DNA of 64,000 bases from Hyphobacterium sp. CCMP332. Its GTDB lineage: Bacteria > Pseudomonadota > Alphaproteobacteria > Caulobacterales > Maricaulaceae. The stretch's first letter is position 1; the number at the start of each line of letters is the position of its first letter. This document shows, one piece after another, positions 36,299-44,993 of the stretch. The translations under genes and the position numbers were made by a program. The notes beneath the pieces are model-generated. The model had not been told where the DNA came from, made no database searches, and saw only the letters and a list, made by a program, of their open reading frames with translations. The stretch is taken from the NCBI RefSeq assembly GCF_014323565.1, contig NZ_CP058669.1, positions 124,001-188,000 on the forward strand, in the 5' to 3' direction.

Positions 36299-37048
36299 CT
36301 AGATCACCCCTTCCTTGTTTTTCAGCTTGTCGACCAGTTCGGCCACGCTCTCGACCTTGATGCCCGCTTCGCGTTTCGGCGGTTCGGACACTTTCAGGAC
36401 TTTCAGTCGTGGTGCGATATCAACGCCGAAATCGCCCGGCGTCTTCGCATCGATCGGCTTGCGTTTGGCCTTCATGATATTCGGCAGGGACGCATAGCGC
36501 GGCTCGTTCAGGCGCAGATCGGTGGTGATGATGGCCGGCATTTCAACCGAGATGGTCTGCAGTCCGCCATCAATCTCGCGGGTCACATTGGCCTTGCCAT
36601 TGGCGATAGCCACTTCCGAAGCGAAGGTCGCCTGCGGCCAGTCGAGAAGCGCGCCCAGCATCTGTCCGGTCTGGTTCGAATCGTCATCAATGGCCTGCTT
36701 GCCGAGGATCACCAGTTCCGGGCCTTCTTCCTCGACCACCTTGGCGAGAAGCTTGGCTACGGCCAGCGGTTCGACGGCGTCATCGGTCTGGATCAGGATG
36801 CCGCGGTCGGCACCCATGGCCAGCGCGGTGCGGATGGTTTCCTGCGCCTGTTGAGGCCCGATCGAGACAACGATGATTTCGTCAATGCCGCCTTTTTCCT
36901 TCATGCGAACGGCTTCTTCCACCGCGATCTCGCAGAAAGGGTTCATCGACATTTTGACATTGGCGAGGTCGACGCCGCTCTGGTCCGGCTTGACGCGGAC
37001 TTTCACATTGTAATCGACCACCCGTTTGACGGGCACGAGTATTTTCAT
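36299..37048 (-). CDS. etfB: Electron transfer flavoprotein beta subunit
   Basis: The 249-residue protein has the beta-subunit fold: [80 protein letters not shown] and the recognition-loop region [22 protein letters not shown]. The start at 37048 follows GGGGAAGCTCC; the frame opens upstream to 37090. With etfA it forms an operon. Confidence 0.96.
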   Translation of the reverse strand: MKILVPVKRVVDYNVKVRVKPDQSGVDLANVKMSMNPFCEIAVEEAVRMKEKGGIDEIIVVSIGPQQAQETIRTALAMGADRGILIQTDDAVEPLAVAKLLAKVVEEEGPELVILGKQAIDDDSNQTGQMLGALLDWPQATFASEVAIANGKANVTREIDGGLQTISVEMPAIITTDLRLNEPRYASLPNIMKAKRKPIDAKTPGDFGVDIAPRLKVLKVSEPPKREAGIKVESVAELVDKLKNKEGVI

Positions 37049-37178
37049 GGAGCTTCCCCGGTCTGCGCGGAACAAGCCGTCCCGCATCAATCCACTGGTT
37101 ATCGAAATAGGGCGCGAAACTGCATTTGCCTACCGCGGAAGTCAACGGCTGTGCGGCACCGCACAATGCCGCATGTAA

Positions 37179-37205
37179 AAAGGCCGGACGCGAGGTCCGG
37201 CCTTT
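37179..37205 (-). terminator. Rho-independent terminator after yceI
   Basis: Perfect 11-base arms AAAGGCCGGAC / GTCCGGCCTTT flank a 5-base loop. On the minus strand it is followed by TTACATGC, giving a run of five T, so it terminates the yceI transcript that ends at 37230. It also insulates etfB's promoter region. Confidence 0.9.
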
Positions 37206-37229
37206 CATTCAGAGTGACGTCAACGTCAC

Positions 37230-37826
37230 TTATTCGGCGTCAGGGTTCGGTGCGCGCAATTCGGTCGAAATCGAGATGGTGACCTCTTCCGACACATTCG
37301 GCGAGGCATAGCCCAGGCCCCATTGCGAGCGCTCGATCACGCCCGTGGCATCAAAACCGGCAACCATGACCGTCGCATCGAACGGGTGCGGGGCCCGTTG
37401 ATTGAGTGTCACGTCCAGCACGACCTCATGGGTCTGACCCAGAAGGGTGAGTTCGCCCGTCATCGTTCCGGTCACGCCGTCTTCGGTTTCAAAACCGGTG
37501 GCAACAAATTGCGCGGTCGGAAACTCGACCGTGTTGAACAGGTCTGCCGAGTTCAGGTGTCCGACAAAGCGCTCATGATTGCCACCGACCCAGAAGCCGT
37601 CAATCAGGTTGAAGGTCACATCGACCGTTGAATTTTCCGGATTGTCGAAATCCAGCAACAGCGTGCCTTCATAATCGGTGAACTGGATGGATTGCGTGGA
37701 ATAGCCGAGGTGGTTCCAGCTGGCGGAAATCTCGGTATGGCCGCGGTCAAACTCATAGGCGACCGGGTCGGCGAAGGCTGTCGCGGCGGCAAGGGCGGCG
37801 ACGGCGGTGGCGGTCAGGAATTTCAT
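37230..37826 (-). CDS. Periplasmic YceI-family lipid-binding protein
   Basis: The 198-residue protein has a signal peptide (MKFLTATAVAALAAATAFA, cut before DPV) and the YceI lipocalin-like fold: YEFDRGHTEISASWNHLGYS, then LLLDFDNPENSTVDVTFNL, ERFVGHLNSADLFNTVEFPTAQFVATGFE and GTMTGELTLLGQTHEVVLDVTLN. YceI proteins bind isoprenoid lipids in the periplasm. The start at 37826 is chosen as the signal-peptide Met. It is followed by a strong terminator. Confidence 0.94.
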   Translation of the reverse strand: MKFLTATAVAALAAATAFADPVAYEFDRGHTEISASWNHLGYSTQSIQFTDYEGTLLLDFDNPENSTVDVTFNLIDGFWVGGNHERFVGHLNSADLFNTVEFPTAQFVATGFETEDGVTGTMTGELTLLGQTHEVVLDVTLNQRAPHPFDATVMVAGFDATGVIERSQWGLGYASPNVSEEVTISISTELRAPNPDAE

Positions 37827-37946
37827 GGGGAGGCTCCCTGTCTGGTGAATCAAGCTGCGGCATCACGCCGCAATGGAGAGGGATATAGACCGGGCAGAGA
37901 TTGCGACAAACCGGCCTGTATACATATGACTGTTTCCGCTGCGGAA

Positions 37947-38522
37947 TTAATCGCGGGAGGCACCCGGCACCCACTTTACATCGGCGCGGCCCTCATCATT
38001 GGCAATGCGGGCGAGCACGAACAGCAGATCCGACAGCCGGTTGAGATAACGCACGGTCTCCGGATTCAGACGGGCATCCACCTGTTGCAGGGCGACCGTC
38101 CGTCGTTCAGCCCTGCGGCAGACAGTCCGGGCGAGATGCAGACGCGCTGAGGCTTCGCTACCGGCTGGCAGGATGAAGCTGTCGAGGGGGTCAAGCTTCC
38201 CGTTCCACGCATCGATCGCGGCTTCCAGCGCCTCGACCTGCTTGGCCGTCATGCGAAGCGGTTCGAAACCGGGATCTTCGCCCGTATCGGGCACGCACAG
38301 ATCCGCCCCGAGATCGAACATCTCGTTCTGGATCCGCGCCAGCAGGGCATCGATGGCTTCATCCTCGACGGCCCGGCGGGCCACGCCAATGACGGCATTG
38401 GCTTCGTCGACGCTGCCATAGGCCTCGACCCGGATGTCGGTCTTGTCGACTTCGGACATATCGCCCAGACGCGTCCGGCCCTGATCGCCGGTCTTCGTGT
38501 AGATCTTGGTCAGCCGCACCAT
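37947..38522 (-). CDS. PduO-type cob(I)alamin adenosyltransferase
   Basis: The enzyme transfers adenosyl from ATP to cob(I)alamin to make coenzyme B12. The 191-residue protein has the PduO/MMAB signature: KIYTKTGDQGRTRLG, RVEAYGSVDEANAVIGVARR, LARIQNEMFDLGADLCVP, and C-terminal VCRRAERR...ETVRYLNRLSDLLFVLARIAN. The start at 38522 (MVRLTKIYTK) follows upstream low-quality residues in the open frame. In alphaproteobacteria it commonly sits beside a HIG1 twin-TM gene and etfBA, as here. It is divergent from a beta-lactamase-like gene. Confidence 0.94.
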   Translation of the reverse strand: MVRLTKIYTKTGDQGRTRLGDMSEVDKTDIRVEAYGSVDEANAVIGVARRAVEDEAIDALLARIQNEMFDLGADLCVPDTGEDPGFEPLRMTAKQVEALEAAIDAWNGKLDPLDSFILPAGSEASARLHLARTVCRRAERRTVALQQVDARLNPETVRYLNRLSDLLFVLARIANDEGRADVKWVPGASRD

Positions 38523-38612
38523 GGGATTCGCGTCCTTGTTGTTCCGCTTGCCCCTCAAACTGGAGCAGGCAGACTGGGCTTTCAAGACAGGATAGACGCC
38601 GGGGAAGATTTC

Positions 38613-39680
38613 ATGGTTCGCGCAGCACTCGCTCTCCTATTCGCATTTTCATCTGCCGCACTGGCGCGTCAGGACGTTCAGGCGCTGGCCGATGGTCTGG
38701 TGGACGCCGGATCTCCAGGGGCCGTGGTGATGATGATTGATGGCGATATACAGCTGACATCGGTGGCCGGTCTGCGCCAGTCGACGGACGAGGCGCGTAT
38801 CGACCTTTCGGATGCCTGGCATCTGGGCTCCAACACCAAGGCAATGACAGCCGTTCTGGCCGCCCGGCTGGTCGAGCGCGGGCTGATCGGCTGGGACACG
38901 ACGCTGGGCGAGACGCTGGGGGACAGATTTGACCGGATTGATCCTGTCCTGGCCAACGCCACACTCGCGGACCTTCTGCATCACCGCTCAGGCATGCAGG
39001 CCAATGCGGGCCGGCTGACGTCTCTGGCACTGGCCGGTATTCTGGGGGATCGCGACCCGCAGGCCGACCGCCATCCCTATCTGCGGGAATTGCTCCGCAA
39101 CCCGGCAAATGAAGGCGGTGAATTTCTCTATTCAAATGCCGGTTATGTCGCCGCCGCGATGATGCTGGAAGACGTCACCGGCGAAAGCTGGGAAAGCCTC
39201 ATCCAGACCGAATTGTTTGATGAGCTGGACCTCGACAGTGCGGGTTTCGGTCCGCCGCAAGGCGATCAGCCTCAGGGCCACCGGACCGGTTGGGGCCGTC
39301 TGACGCCGGTCGGCACGGATGCCGGCGCGGATAATCCGCCGGCGATGAACCCGGCGGGGCGCGTCCACATGTCGATGCCTGACTATGCCGTTTTCCTGCG
39401 TCTGGTCATGGCTGGCGCGCGCGGCGAAGAAAGTGATTATCTGTCCCCGGAAAGCTGGCAGACCCTGCTCACGCCGCCGGACGGTGCCGACTATGCGATG
39501 GGGTGGGGCATGGGTGCAGATGGATCGCTGCGCCATGCCGGTTCGAATACGATGTGGTTCGTACAAGCGGTGATCTGGCCGGATGAAGGCCGTATCGCGG
39601 TTGCAGGCGTCAATGAAGGACGCATTGACGAGGTCGCGCCGCGCATCCGCAGTGTGCTGACCGGGCTCGCGCCGGACTAA
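38613..39680 (+). CDS. Secreted serine hydrolase of the beta-lactamase/class C PBP fold
   Basis: The 355-residue protein has a signal peptide (MVRAALALLFAFSSAALA, cut before RQD). The fold signatures are HLGSNTKAMTA (SxxK), LYSNAGYVAAAMMLE (YxN) and RHAGSNTMWF (HxG, the KTG equivalent). It is most similar in form to esterase/D-aminopeptidase-type members such as EstB. The substrate is unknown; beta-lactam resistance should not be assumed. It follows the divergent PduO-type gene and precedes the convergent HIG1 gene by 3 bases. Confidence 0.9.
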   Translation: MVRAALALLFAFSSAALARQDVQALADGLVDAGSPGAVVMMIDGDIQLTSVAGLRQSTDEARIDLSDAWHLGSNTKAMTAVLAARLVERGLIGWDTTLGETLGDRFDRIDPVLANATLADLLHHRSGMQANAGRLTSLALAGILGDRDPQADRHPYLRELLRNPANEGGEFLYSNAGYVAAAMMLEDVTGESWESLIQTELFDELDLDSAGFGPPQGDQPQGHRTGWGRLTPVGTDAGADNPPAMNPAGRVHMSMPDYAVFLRLVMAGARGEESDYLSPESWQTLLTPPDGADYAMGWGMGADGSLRHAGSNTMWFVQAVIWPDEGRIAVAGVNEGRIDEVAPRIRSVLTGLAPD

Positions 39681-39683
39681 GGG

Positions 39684-39890
39684 TTAGCCGGCCATCGACT
39701 GTTTGATCATGAAGCCGACAACCATCAGCATAATGGCGACAAACTGGATGCCGACCCGGTAGCGCATCAATATGTTCGACCGTGCCGAGGCACCTTCGCC
39801 GCCGCGGGCCATGTTGAAGAAGCCCAGAAACAGCGTCACCAGCACGGCCAGCATCGCCACGACAATCAGGATGTTGAGAAATATAATCAT
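39684..39890 (-). CDS. HIG1-domain twin-transmembrane protein
   Basis: The 68-residue protein has two membrane segments (about 3-25 and 48-65) joined by a loop with the motif NILMRYRVGIQF. The RxRxxxQ core matches the HIG1 (hypoxia-induced gene 1) loop motif. Mitochondrial relatives associate with cytochrome oxidase supercomplexes. In many alphaproteobacteria this gene sits next to a PduO adenosyltransferase gene; here one beta-lactamase-like gene separates them. Confidence 0.88.
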   Translation of the reverse strand: MIIFLNILIVVAMLAVLVTLFLGFFNMARGGEGASARSNILMRYRVGIQFVAIMLMVVGFMIKQSMAG

Positions 39891-39952
39891 GACGCCTCAC
39901 ATAGGCCCGGCGGGGCCGATGGTCCAATCACGGATTGTCGCACCTTTGGTGC

Positions 39953-41029
39953 CTAGCTCCGCCACCGCAATGTGGTCGGTTTTTTCACCGGATTGACGAA
40001 GTCCGTGCCCTCTTTCCGGTGTTTCTCCCAGTTCCGCCGTAGCGCCAGATACCATTTCGCCGGTATGTCGCTGTCATGGATGAACATTTGTGGCGGATCA
40101 TAGGACATGCCGATGGCTTGCGAATCCACGGCCGCTGAATCCTGTTCCATGAAGATATGCATGCCCCGGCGGATCAGCCATTTCGGGACGAAGCTGACCG
40201 CAGGATGATTCCAGTAGAGAATGACCGAGATGATGGTCTTGGCCGCATTCACCGGCGTCACAATCGTCACCGTGGTGACATGCTTGTCGCCGGCCTTCAT
40301 GTATTCCGGCCGCAGGCCCGGTAATTCCAGCGTGATCTCGGTCGTGATGTCGGTGCCGAAGAGCTTGTAGATGAAGGAGTTGGAGGACGGCTTGTGCGGC
40401 AGCATGGAAAAGCCGCGCTCGATCGGGCCGAACGTCTTGGCCTTTTCATGCATGGTTTTCGGCGTGCGCCACCAGGACTGGTTATGGATATAGGGGATAT
40501 GGGCCGGGTCCATCAGGCTTATGACGGCCGCATCCATATCGCAGTTGAAATCGCACTCATCATGCATGCGGATTTTTGAATCGCCGGGAATATCGAGCGT
40601 CGGCGGATCGAGGCAGGGCGCGGCCTCCGCATCATAGCCGAACCAGATCCAGATCACGCCATAGCTTTCGTGCACGGGATAGGTGCGCGCCTTTATCTTC
40701 GAAATATCCATGCCCTCGGTCTGATCCGCCGTCAGCGAGGGAATGTTGGCGCACTGGCCATCCGGGCGGAAGCGCCAGCCATGATAGGGGCATTGCACCT
40801 GCGTGCCGGTCTCGGTTTTGACCATTTCGCCGCCGGACAAAAGGATCGCCCGGTGCGGACAGATATCCGTCATCGCGAAGGCCTGTCCGTCATGGGTGCG
40901 GCCAAACAGGACCAGCTCACCCAGGCGTTCCTTCTGGATCATCTGTCCGGGTTTAATCTCGCTGCCGACGATTCCAAAATACCAGAGGTCGCGCAGGAAG
41001 ACGTCGTCTTTGGCGGTTGCGTTTGTCAT
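39953..41029 (-). CDS. Rieske non-heme iron oxygenase, alpha subunit
   Basis: The 358-residue protein has an N-terminal Rieske 2Fe-2S site: CPHRAILLSGGEM (C-x-H) and CPYHGWRF (C-x2-H). The catalytic part carries DMDAAVISLMDPAHIPYIHNQSWW, giving the mononuclear iron ligands. It resembles VanA/phthalate-type ring hydroxylases and also cholesterol-desaturase-like Rieske enzymes. The substrate is unknown. No reductase or ferredoxin partner gene is adjacent. The next gene on the same strand is an EamA exporter. Confidence 0.9.
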   Translation of the reverse strand: MTNATAKDDVFLRDLWYFGIVGSEIKPGQMIQKERLGELVLFGRTHDGQAFAMTDICPHRAILLSGGEMVKTETGTQVQCPYHGWRFRPDGQCANIPSLTADQTEGMDISKIKARTYPVHESYGVIWIWFGYDAEAAPCLDPPTLDIPGDSKIRMHDECDFNCDMDAAVISLMDPAHIPYIHNQSWWRTPKTMHEKAKTFGPIERGFSMLPHKPSSNSFIYKLFGTDITTEITLELPGLRPEYMKAGDKHVTTVTIVTPVNAAKTIISVILYWNHPAVSFVPKWLIRRGMHIFMEQDSAAVDSQAIGMSYDPPQMFIHDSDIPAKWYLALRRNWEKHRKEGTDFVNPVKKPTTLRWRS

Positions 41030-41039
41030 GGTTCTGTCT

Positions 41040-41972
41040 CTAGCCGCCCGGAGGCGGTTTCGCCAAGCCGCGAGATGCCGCAGTCCGCGATTTGCGCTGC
41101 ACCCACCAGACGCCGGCCATCACCAGCGCCGCTCCGGCATACTGGATCGGGGCGAAGGCTTCGCCGAACATCAGCCAGCCGGCAATCGACGCGACAACCG
41201 GCTGGATCAGGATGATGATGGAGGCCACAGGTGCCGGAACCCGGCCCAGCCCGAAGGCCACGCCGCCCTGACCAATGATCTGCACGCCGACCGCCAGCCC
41301 GATCAGCACAAGCCAGTCGGTGAGCGATCCCGGAAGGATGGTCTCGCCAAACCCCAGAGCCGTCAGCCCGAGGATCGGTGCAGAAACGGCGACGGTGAAA
41401 AAGATCACCGTCCCGGTCGAGGCAAAGCGCCGGGCCTGCCGCACGGCGAGGATATAGGCGGCATACCAGACGGCGGTGGCCATGGAGAGCACATCGCCCG
41501 GCCAGCGCTCCGGCGCGACCGTGATGTTGCCCGCTGACAAAAGCGCAGCACCCGCGACCGCGAGACCGGCGGCAAACATGAATTGTTTTGTGATCTTTTC
41601 CTTGAAAATCAGCCAGGCCGCCAGCACCACAAAGACCGGTTGCAGATTGGCAAGGAAGGTCGCATTGGCCACACTCGTGATCTTGATCCCGGCGTGCCAG
41701 AAGGCGAGATCGCCAGAAAACAGGAGACCGGGCAGCGCCAGATAAAGCCAGCGCTTCCAGCCCGCGGGCGTCTCCGGCTTGCGCGGCGGATCGCGGTCAA
41801 ACTGCATCCACAAAAAGGCGAAGGGGATGGCCAGCGCCATGCGCCAGAAGCCGACCGTCTGCGGGCCCAGCTCGGACAGCTTCACCAGAGGCGCAGCCAT
41901 ACCGATGGCGACAGCCCCCATGATTAACACCAGAAGGCCGATCAGCGCGGATTTGTCGTTTGGTTCGCTCAT
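41040..41972 (-). CDS. EamA/DMT-family metabolite exporter
   Basis: The 310-residue protein has ten predicted membrane helices arranged as two EamA repeats. Signature parts are AAPLVKLSELGPQTVGFWRMALAIPF in repeat 1 and GRVPAPVASIIILIQPVVASIAGWLMFGEAF in repeat 2. The ATG at 41972 is preceded by GGAGGGGGC. The C-terminal tail is basic. The transported compound is unknown. It faces away from the gluQ gene, which lies upstream on the same strand. Confidence 0.9.
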   Translation of the reverse strand: MSEPNDKSALIGLLVLIMGAVAIGMAAPLVKLSELGPQTVGFWRMALAIPFAFLWMQFDRDPPRKPETPAGWKRWLYLALPGLLFSGDLAFWHAGIKITSVANATFLANLQPVFVVLAAWLIFKEKITKQFMFAAGLAVAGAALLSAGNITVAPERWPGDVLSMATAVWYAAYILAVRQARRFASTGTVIFFTVAVSAPILGLTALGFGETILPGSLTDWLVLIGLAVGVQIIGQGGVAFGLGRVPAPVASIIILIQPVVASIAGWLMFGEAFAPIQYAGAALVMAGVWWVQRKSRTAASRGLAKPPPGG

Positions 41973-42020
41973 GCCCCCTCCATGGAAATTCCGCATATAC
42001 CCCTTGCGGGCAAAGGGAAA

Positions 42021-42896
42021 TCACCAATCGAAGCCAAGCTGCCGTCGAATGTCAGCGGCGTTTGCGCCCGCCGCGCGCATCGCGGCCAGCGTTTCCGACC
42101 TGTCGCGCTTGGTGAAGCGTTCGCCTTCGTCCCCCGTCAGCAGCCGGTGATGCTGATAGACCGGCACGGGCAGGTCCAGCAAAGCCTGTAATATCCGGTG
42201 CATGGTCGTGGCAAAGAACAGATCCTGCCCGCGAATGACATGACTGATGTCCTGTTTCGCATCATCGAGCGTGACGGCGAGATGATAGCTGGTGCCGATA
42301 TCCTTGCGCGCCAGAATGGCATCGCCGATCAGCTCCGGCTGGATACGACAAACACCCGTTTCGCCATTTGGTCCCTCGCCAATCTCCTGAAAGGTCAGGC
42401 GAGACAGATCTCCCAGCCGCGCCTGCGCGGCCGTCATGGACAACCGCCACGCATAAGGCTCACCGGTGGCAATCTTCTCTGCTTCCTCGTCCGCGCTCAG
42501 CGGCTCGGCAGGTCCGGGATAGATGATGCCTTCGGGGCCCTCGCCGGGATGATGCGGTGCGCGGCCGATATCCTCGAGGATTTCCTTGCGCGTCTTGAAA
42601 CAGCGATAGACGACGCCCATCGCCATCAGCCGCTCCAGTCCGGCGCGGTATTCATCGAAATGCTCCGACTGCCGCCGGACGGGTGTTTCCCACGCCAGCC
42701 CCAGCCATTCCAGATCGTCGTAGATGCCCTGTTCGAATTCCGGTTGGCAGCGGATCGTGTCGATATCCTCGATTCGCAGAAGAAAGCGCCCGTCGGCTTT
42801 TTGCGCGGTCTCGAACGCGGTCAGCGTCGAGAAGGCATGGCCCAGATGCAGTTGCCCGGTGGGCGAGGGCGCAAAGCGGGTGATGAAATCCGTCAT
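42021..42896 (-). CDS. gluQ: Glutamyl-Q tRNA(Asp) synthetase
   Basis: GluQRS glutamylates the queuosine at position 34 of tRNA-Asp. The 291-residue protein is a truncated GluRS lacking the anticodon-binding domain: RFAPSPTGQLHLGHAFST (HIGH) near the N-terminus and FTKRDRSE (KMSKS equivalent) near the C-terminus. The putative zinc region YRCFKTRKEI lacks most of the Cys ligands of the E. coli enzyme. Length and motif set exclude a full GluRS. It is divergent from the esterase gene. Confidence 0.93.
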   Translation of the reverse strand: MTDFITRFAPSPTGQLHLGHAFSTLTAFETAQKADGRFLLRIEDIDTIRCQPEFEQGIYDDLEWLGLAWETPVRRQSEHFDEYRAGLERLMAMGVVYRCFKTRKEILEDIGRAPHHPGEGPEGIIYPGPAEPLSADEEAEKIATGEPYAWRLSMTAAQARLGDLSRLTFQEIGEGPNGETGVCRIQPELIGDAILARKDIGTSYHLAVTLDDAKQDISHVIRGQDLFFATTMHRILQALLDLPVPVYQHHRLLTGDEGERFTKRDRSETLAAMRAAGANAADIRRQLGFDW

Positions 42897-42961
42897 GGCA
42901 CCTGTTTCGCGCCTGCGCTTGCCCGCTTCAAGTCCTCAATTCGCGCCCTATAGTCCGCGCC

Positions 42962-43621
42962 ATGATGATTGATGGACCACGACAACCGCCCGCCAACGGG
43001 CAGCGCCCGCGCAAGCTCGCCATTCTGGTGCATGGCTATGGGGCCAATGGTGAGGACCTGATCGGTCTTGCCGGACAATGGGCGCGCGACTTGCCGGATG
43101 TGCAGTTTGTGGCGCCCAACGCGCCCCAGCCTGTGCCGGGCGCGCCCAATGGTTATCAGTGGTTTCCGATCACGCGGCTCGATCCGCAAGAGACCAACCG
43201 CGGGGTGGAATCCGCTGCGCCGGTTCTCGATGCCTTCATTGACCAGGAAATCGCCCGCTATGGCCTGACCCCGGGGGATGTGGCGCTGATCGGCTTTTCT
43301 CAAGGCACGATGATGTCCCTGCACTGCGGCCTGCGGCGCGCGCCGTCGCTGGCCGGAATTCTGGGTTATTCCGGGGCCATGCCCAGCCGCATGACACTTA
43401 ACGAACAGATCCGGTCGCGCCCGCCGATTCAACTCATTCACGGCGACCGGGACGACGTTCTGCCGCTGGGCATGATGTTCGATGCCGCGCAGGGCCTGTG
43501 CGAGGCCGGTGCGTCCTGTCAGTGGCATATATCGCCGGGCATTCCGCATGGCATCGGACCGGACGGGCTGGAAATCGGCGGCCGCTTTCTCGGCAAGGTC
43601 TTTTCCGGTGCCTATGCCTGA
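42962..43621 (+). CDS. Carboxylesterase/phospholipase-family alpha/beta hydrolase
   Basis: The 219-residue protein has the esterase/lysophospholipase fold of the YpfH type: LAILVHGYGANGEDLIGL, VAPNAPQPVPGAPNGYQWFP, GFSQGTMMSLHCGL with nucleophile Ser near residue 118, HGDRDDVLP (acid) and ISPGIPHGIGPDG (His). The start has two adjacent ATG codons, at 42962 and 42965. The physiological ester is unknown. It is divergent from gluQ. Confidence 0.9.
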   Translation: MMIDGPRQPPANGQRPRKLAILVHGYGANGEDLIGLAGQWARDLPDVQFVAPNAPQPVPGAPNGYQWFPITRLDPQETNRGVESAAPVLDAFIDQEIARYGLTPGDVALIGFSQGTMMSLHCGLRRAPSLAGILGYSGAMPSRMTLNEQIRSRPPIQLIHGDRDDVLPLGMMFDAAQGLCEAGASCQWHISPGIPHGIGPDGLEIGGRFLGKVFSGAYA

Positions 43622-43808
43622 ATCCGGCGAAAGGGTTAACGCCTGTGTCATAGGCGTGTTACGCTAATCGCGGTATAAATGACCAGAGACGGACATCGGC
43701 GTGATTCGCTGGGAATCCCGCCGGTTGACCGGACCGGGAGGTGTGTGTTCAGGACTTTTGATCGGCATATGCATGGCCATGGCCCCACTCTGGATTCGGG
43801 AGGGCGTC

Positions 43809-44372
43809 ATGCAAGTGCTTGATAAAGCCCCGTCGGGCTGGCCCTGTCTCGTTCTGAACGCCGATTATCAGCCTTTATCCTATTGGCCGCTCTCCATCTG
43901 GAGCTGGCAGGAGGCCGTGAAAAATGTCTTCCTCGAACGCGTCACCGTCGTTTCCAATTATGACGATCTGATCCATTCACCGTCCATGGAAATGCACGCC
44001 CCATCCGTGGTGGCGCTGCATGAATACGTCACCCACAACCGCGCCCCGGCCTTTACCCGCTATAATGTCTGGCTGCGCGACGGTTTCAGCTGCGTCTATT
44101 GCGGCCGCGACAAGGTTGATGACCTGACCTTCGATCACGTCGTGCCGCGTTCGCAGGGCGGCGATACCTCATGGGAGAATATCGTCGCGGCCTGTTCGCC
44201 CTGCAATCTCAAAAAGGGTGGACGCACACCCCGGCAGGCCGGCATGAACCAGCCAAAGCCGATCCGCCCGAATATGCATCAATTGCAGGCGCAGGGCCGC
44301 CGCTTCCCGCCGAAATACCTCCACGCCAGCTGGCTGGATTATCTCTACTGGGACAGCGAGCTGGAACGGTAG
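43809..44372 (+). CDS. HNH endonuclease-family protein
   Basis: The 187-residue protein carries a zinc-supported HNH domain: FSCVYCGRDKVDDLTFDHVVPRSQGGDTSWENIVAACSPCNLKKGGRTP, with two CxxC pairs and catalytic His in FDHVVPR. The N-terminal part (VLNADYQPLSYWPLSIWSWQEAVKNVFLERV) is the conserved lead-in of a widespread bacterial HNH family. It is not evidently part of a restriction or homing system. The ATG at 43809 has GAGGG upstream; a 187-base leader with hairpin CCGG-TTGA-CCGG precedes it. Confidence 0.9.
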   Translation: MQVLDKAPSGWPCLVLNADYQPLSYWPLSIWSWQEAVKNVFLERVTVVSNYDDLIHSPSMEMHAPSVVALHEYVTHNRAPAFTRYNVWLRDGFSCVYCGRDKVDDLTFDHVVPRSQGGDTSWENIVAACSPCNLKKGGRTPRQAGMNQPKPIRPNMHQLQAQGRRFPPKYLHASWLDYLYWDSELER

Positions 44373-44420
44373 CGTTTTCAGCAAAAGTGAATGCCGGTTT
44401 TGCGGTTCGAAAACGCGGCA
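44371..44420. repeat. Dispersed alphaproteobacterial palindromic repeat (GCGTTTTC...GAAAACGC)
   Basis: Arms GCGTTTTC (44372-44379) and GAAAACGC (44409-44416) enclose AGCAAAAGTGAATGCCGGTTTTGCGGTTC. This resembles the common rhizobial-type intergenic element GAGCGTTTTC...AGTGGATxCCGGTT...GAAAACGC. It overlaps the stop of the HNH gene and lies before the end of coq7. It may act as a bidirectional terminator. Confidence 0.7.
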
Positions 44421-44426
44421 AAAAAA

Positions 44427-44993
44427 TCAGATCTTGGTCGTGAGGCCAATCGCCGTGCGGCAGCCGGCCTCGATCAGGCGTGACAGCAGCGGATAGCCGA
44501 ACGCCTCTTTCGCGCCCTCATCAACGGCGAGGTTTTTGTGCGCAACTTCCTCGTCGCGGAAGGTTGTGAAGGTCTTGGCCAGATCGGTTTCGCCGGAGAC
44601 TTCCAGCTCGGCAATCTGGTCGGTGTAATGGCCTTCAATCACGGTCTCGACCGCCTCGGTGCAGGCGTGGGCGGCTTTCTCGCCCATCAGCGCCGTGGCG
44701 ACGCCCAGCGTGCGTCCGGCAATCTTCCAGACCGGCATCAGTGCCGTCGGGCGGACACCGCGCGTGCGGATAAAGCCGTCAAACGCGTCAAGATGCGCCT
44801 GCTCGTCTTCCGCCATATGGCGCAGCTGGTTGGCAATGCGCACCTTGGACGGAATTTTGCCGAACACCGCCAGCTGGCCTTCATAGATTGCGACTGCGCC
44901 GTACTCCCCGGCATGATCGACGCGGATCATCTCGGCGATTCGGGTTTCATCGGCCTTGCGGCCGGGCAGGGGCGGGCGAGGGGCGCGGCTCAT
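44427..44993 (-). CDS. coq7: COQ7-type demethoxyubiquinone hydroxylase
   Basis: This di-iron monooxygenase performs the penultimate hydroxylation in ubiquinone synthesis. The 188-residue protein carries the COQ7 motifs: MIRVDHAGEYGAVAIYEGQLAVFG (first Glu), MAEDEQAHLDAFD (ExxH), TEAVETVIEGHYTDQIAEL, and FRDEEVAHKNLAVDEGA (ExxH). Its ATG overlaps the dsbB stop by 4 bases. The dsbB-coq7 pairing is common in alphaproteobacteria and links quinone synthesis to the quinone-using oxidase. Confidence 0.95.
   Translation of the reverse strand: MSRAPRPPLPGRKADETRIAEMIRVDHAGEYGAVAIYEGQLAVFGKIPSKVRIANQLRHMAEDEQAHLDAFDGFIRTRGVRPTALMPVWKIAGRTLGVATALMGEKAAHACTEAVETVIEGHYTDQIAELEVSGETDLAKTFTTFRDEEVAHKNLAVDEGAKEAFGYPLLSRLIEAGCRTAIGLTTKI

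Noticed and set aside
35888-37282. 464-codon ORF antisense to etfBA
   Set aside because: A shadow frame of two well-supported genes, His/Gly/Arg-rich and without any domain.
37827-38612. Cobalamin riboswitch near the PduO-type gene
   Set aside because: I saw no B12-box-like conserved sequence or suitable leader; the gap to the divergent gene is only about 90 bases.
38613-39680. A resistance beta-lactamase
   Set aside because: SxxK, YxN and HxG motifs fit the broad class C/esterase fold; nothing indicates beta-lactam hydrolysis as the function.
43809-44372. Homing or restriction HNH nuclease
   Set aside because: No methylase, intron, intein or phage context; the sequence matches a widespread stand-alone chromosomal HNH family.
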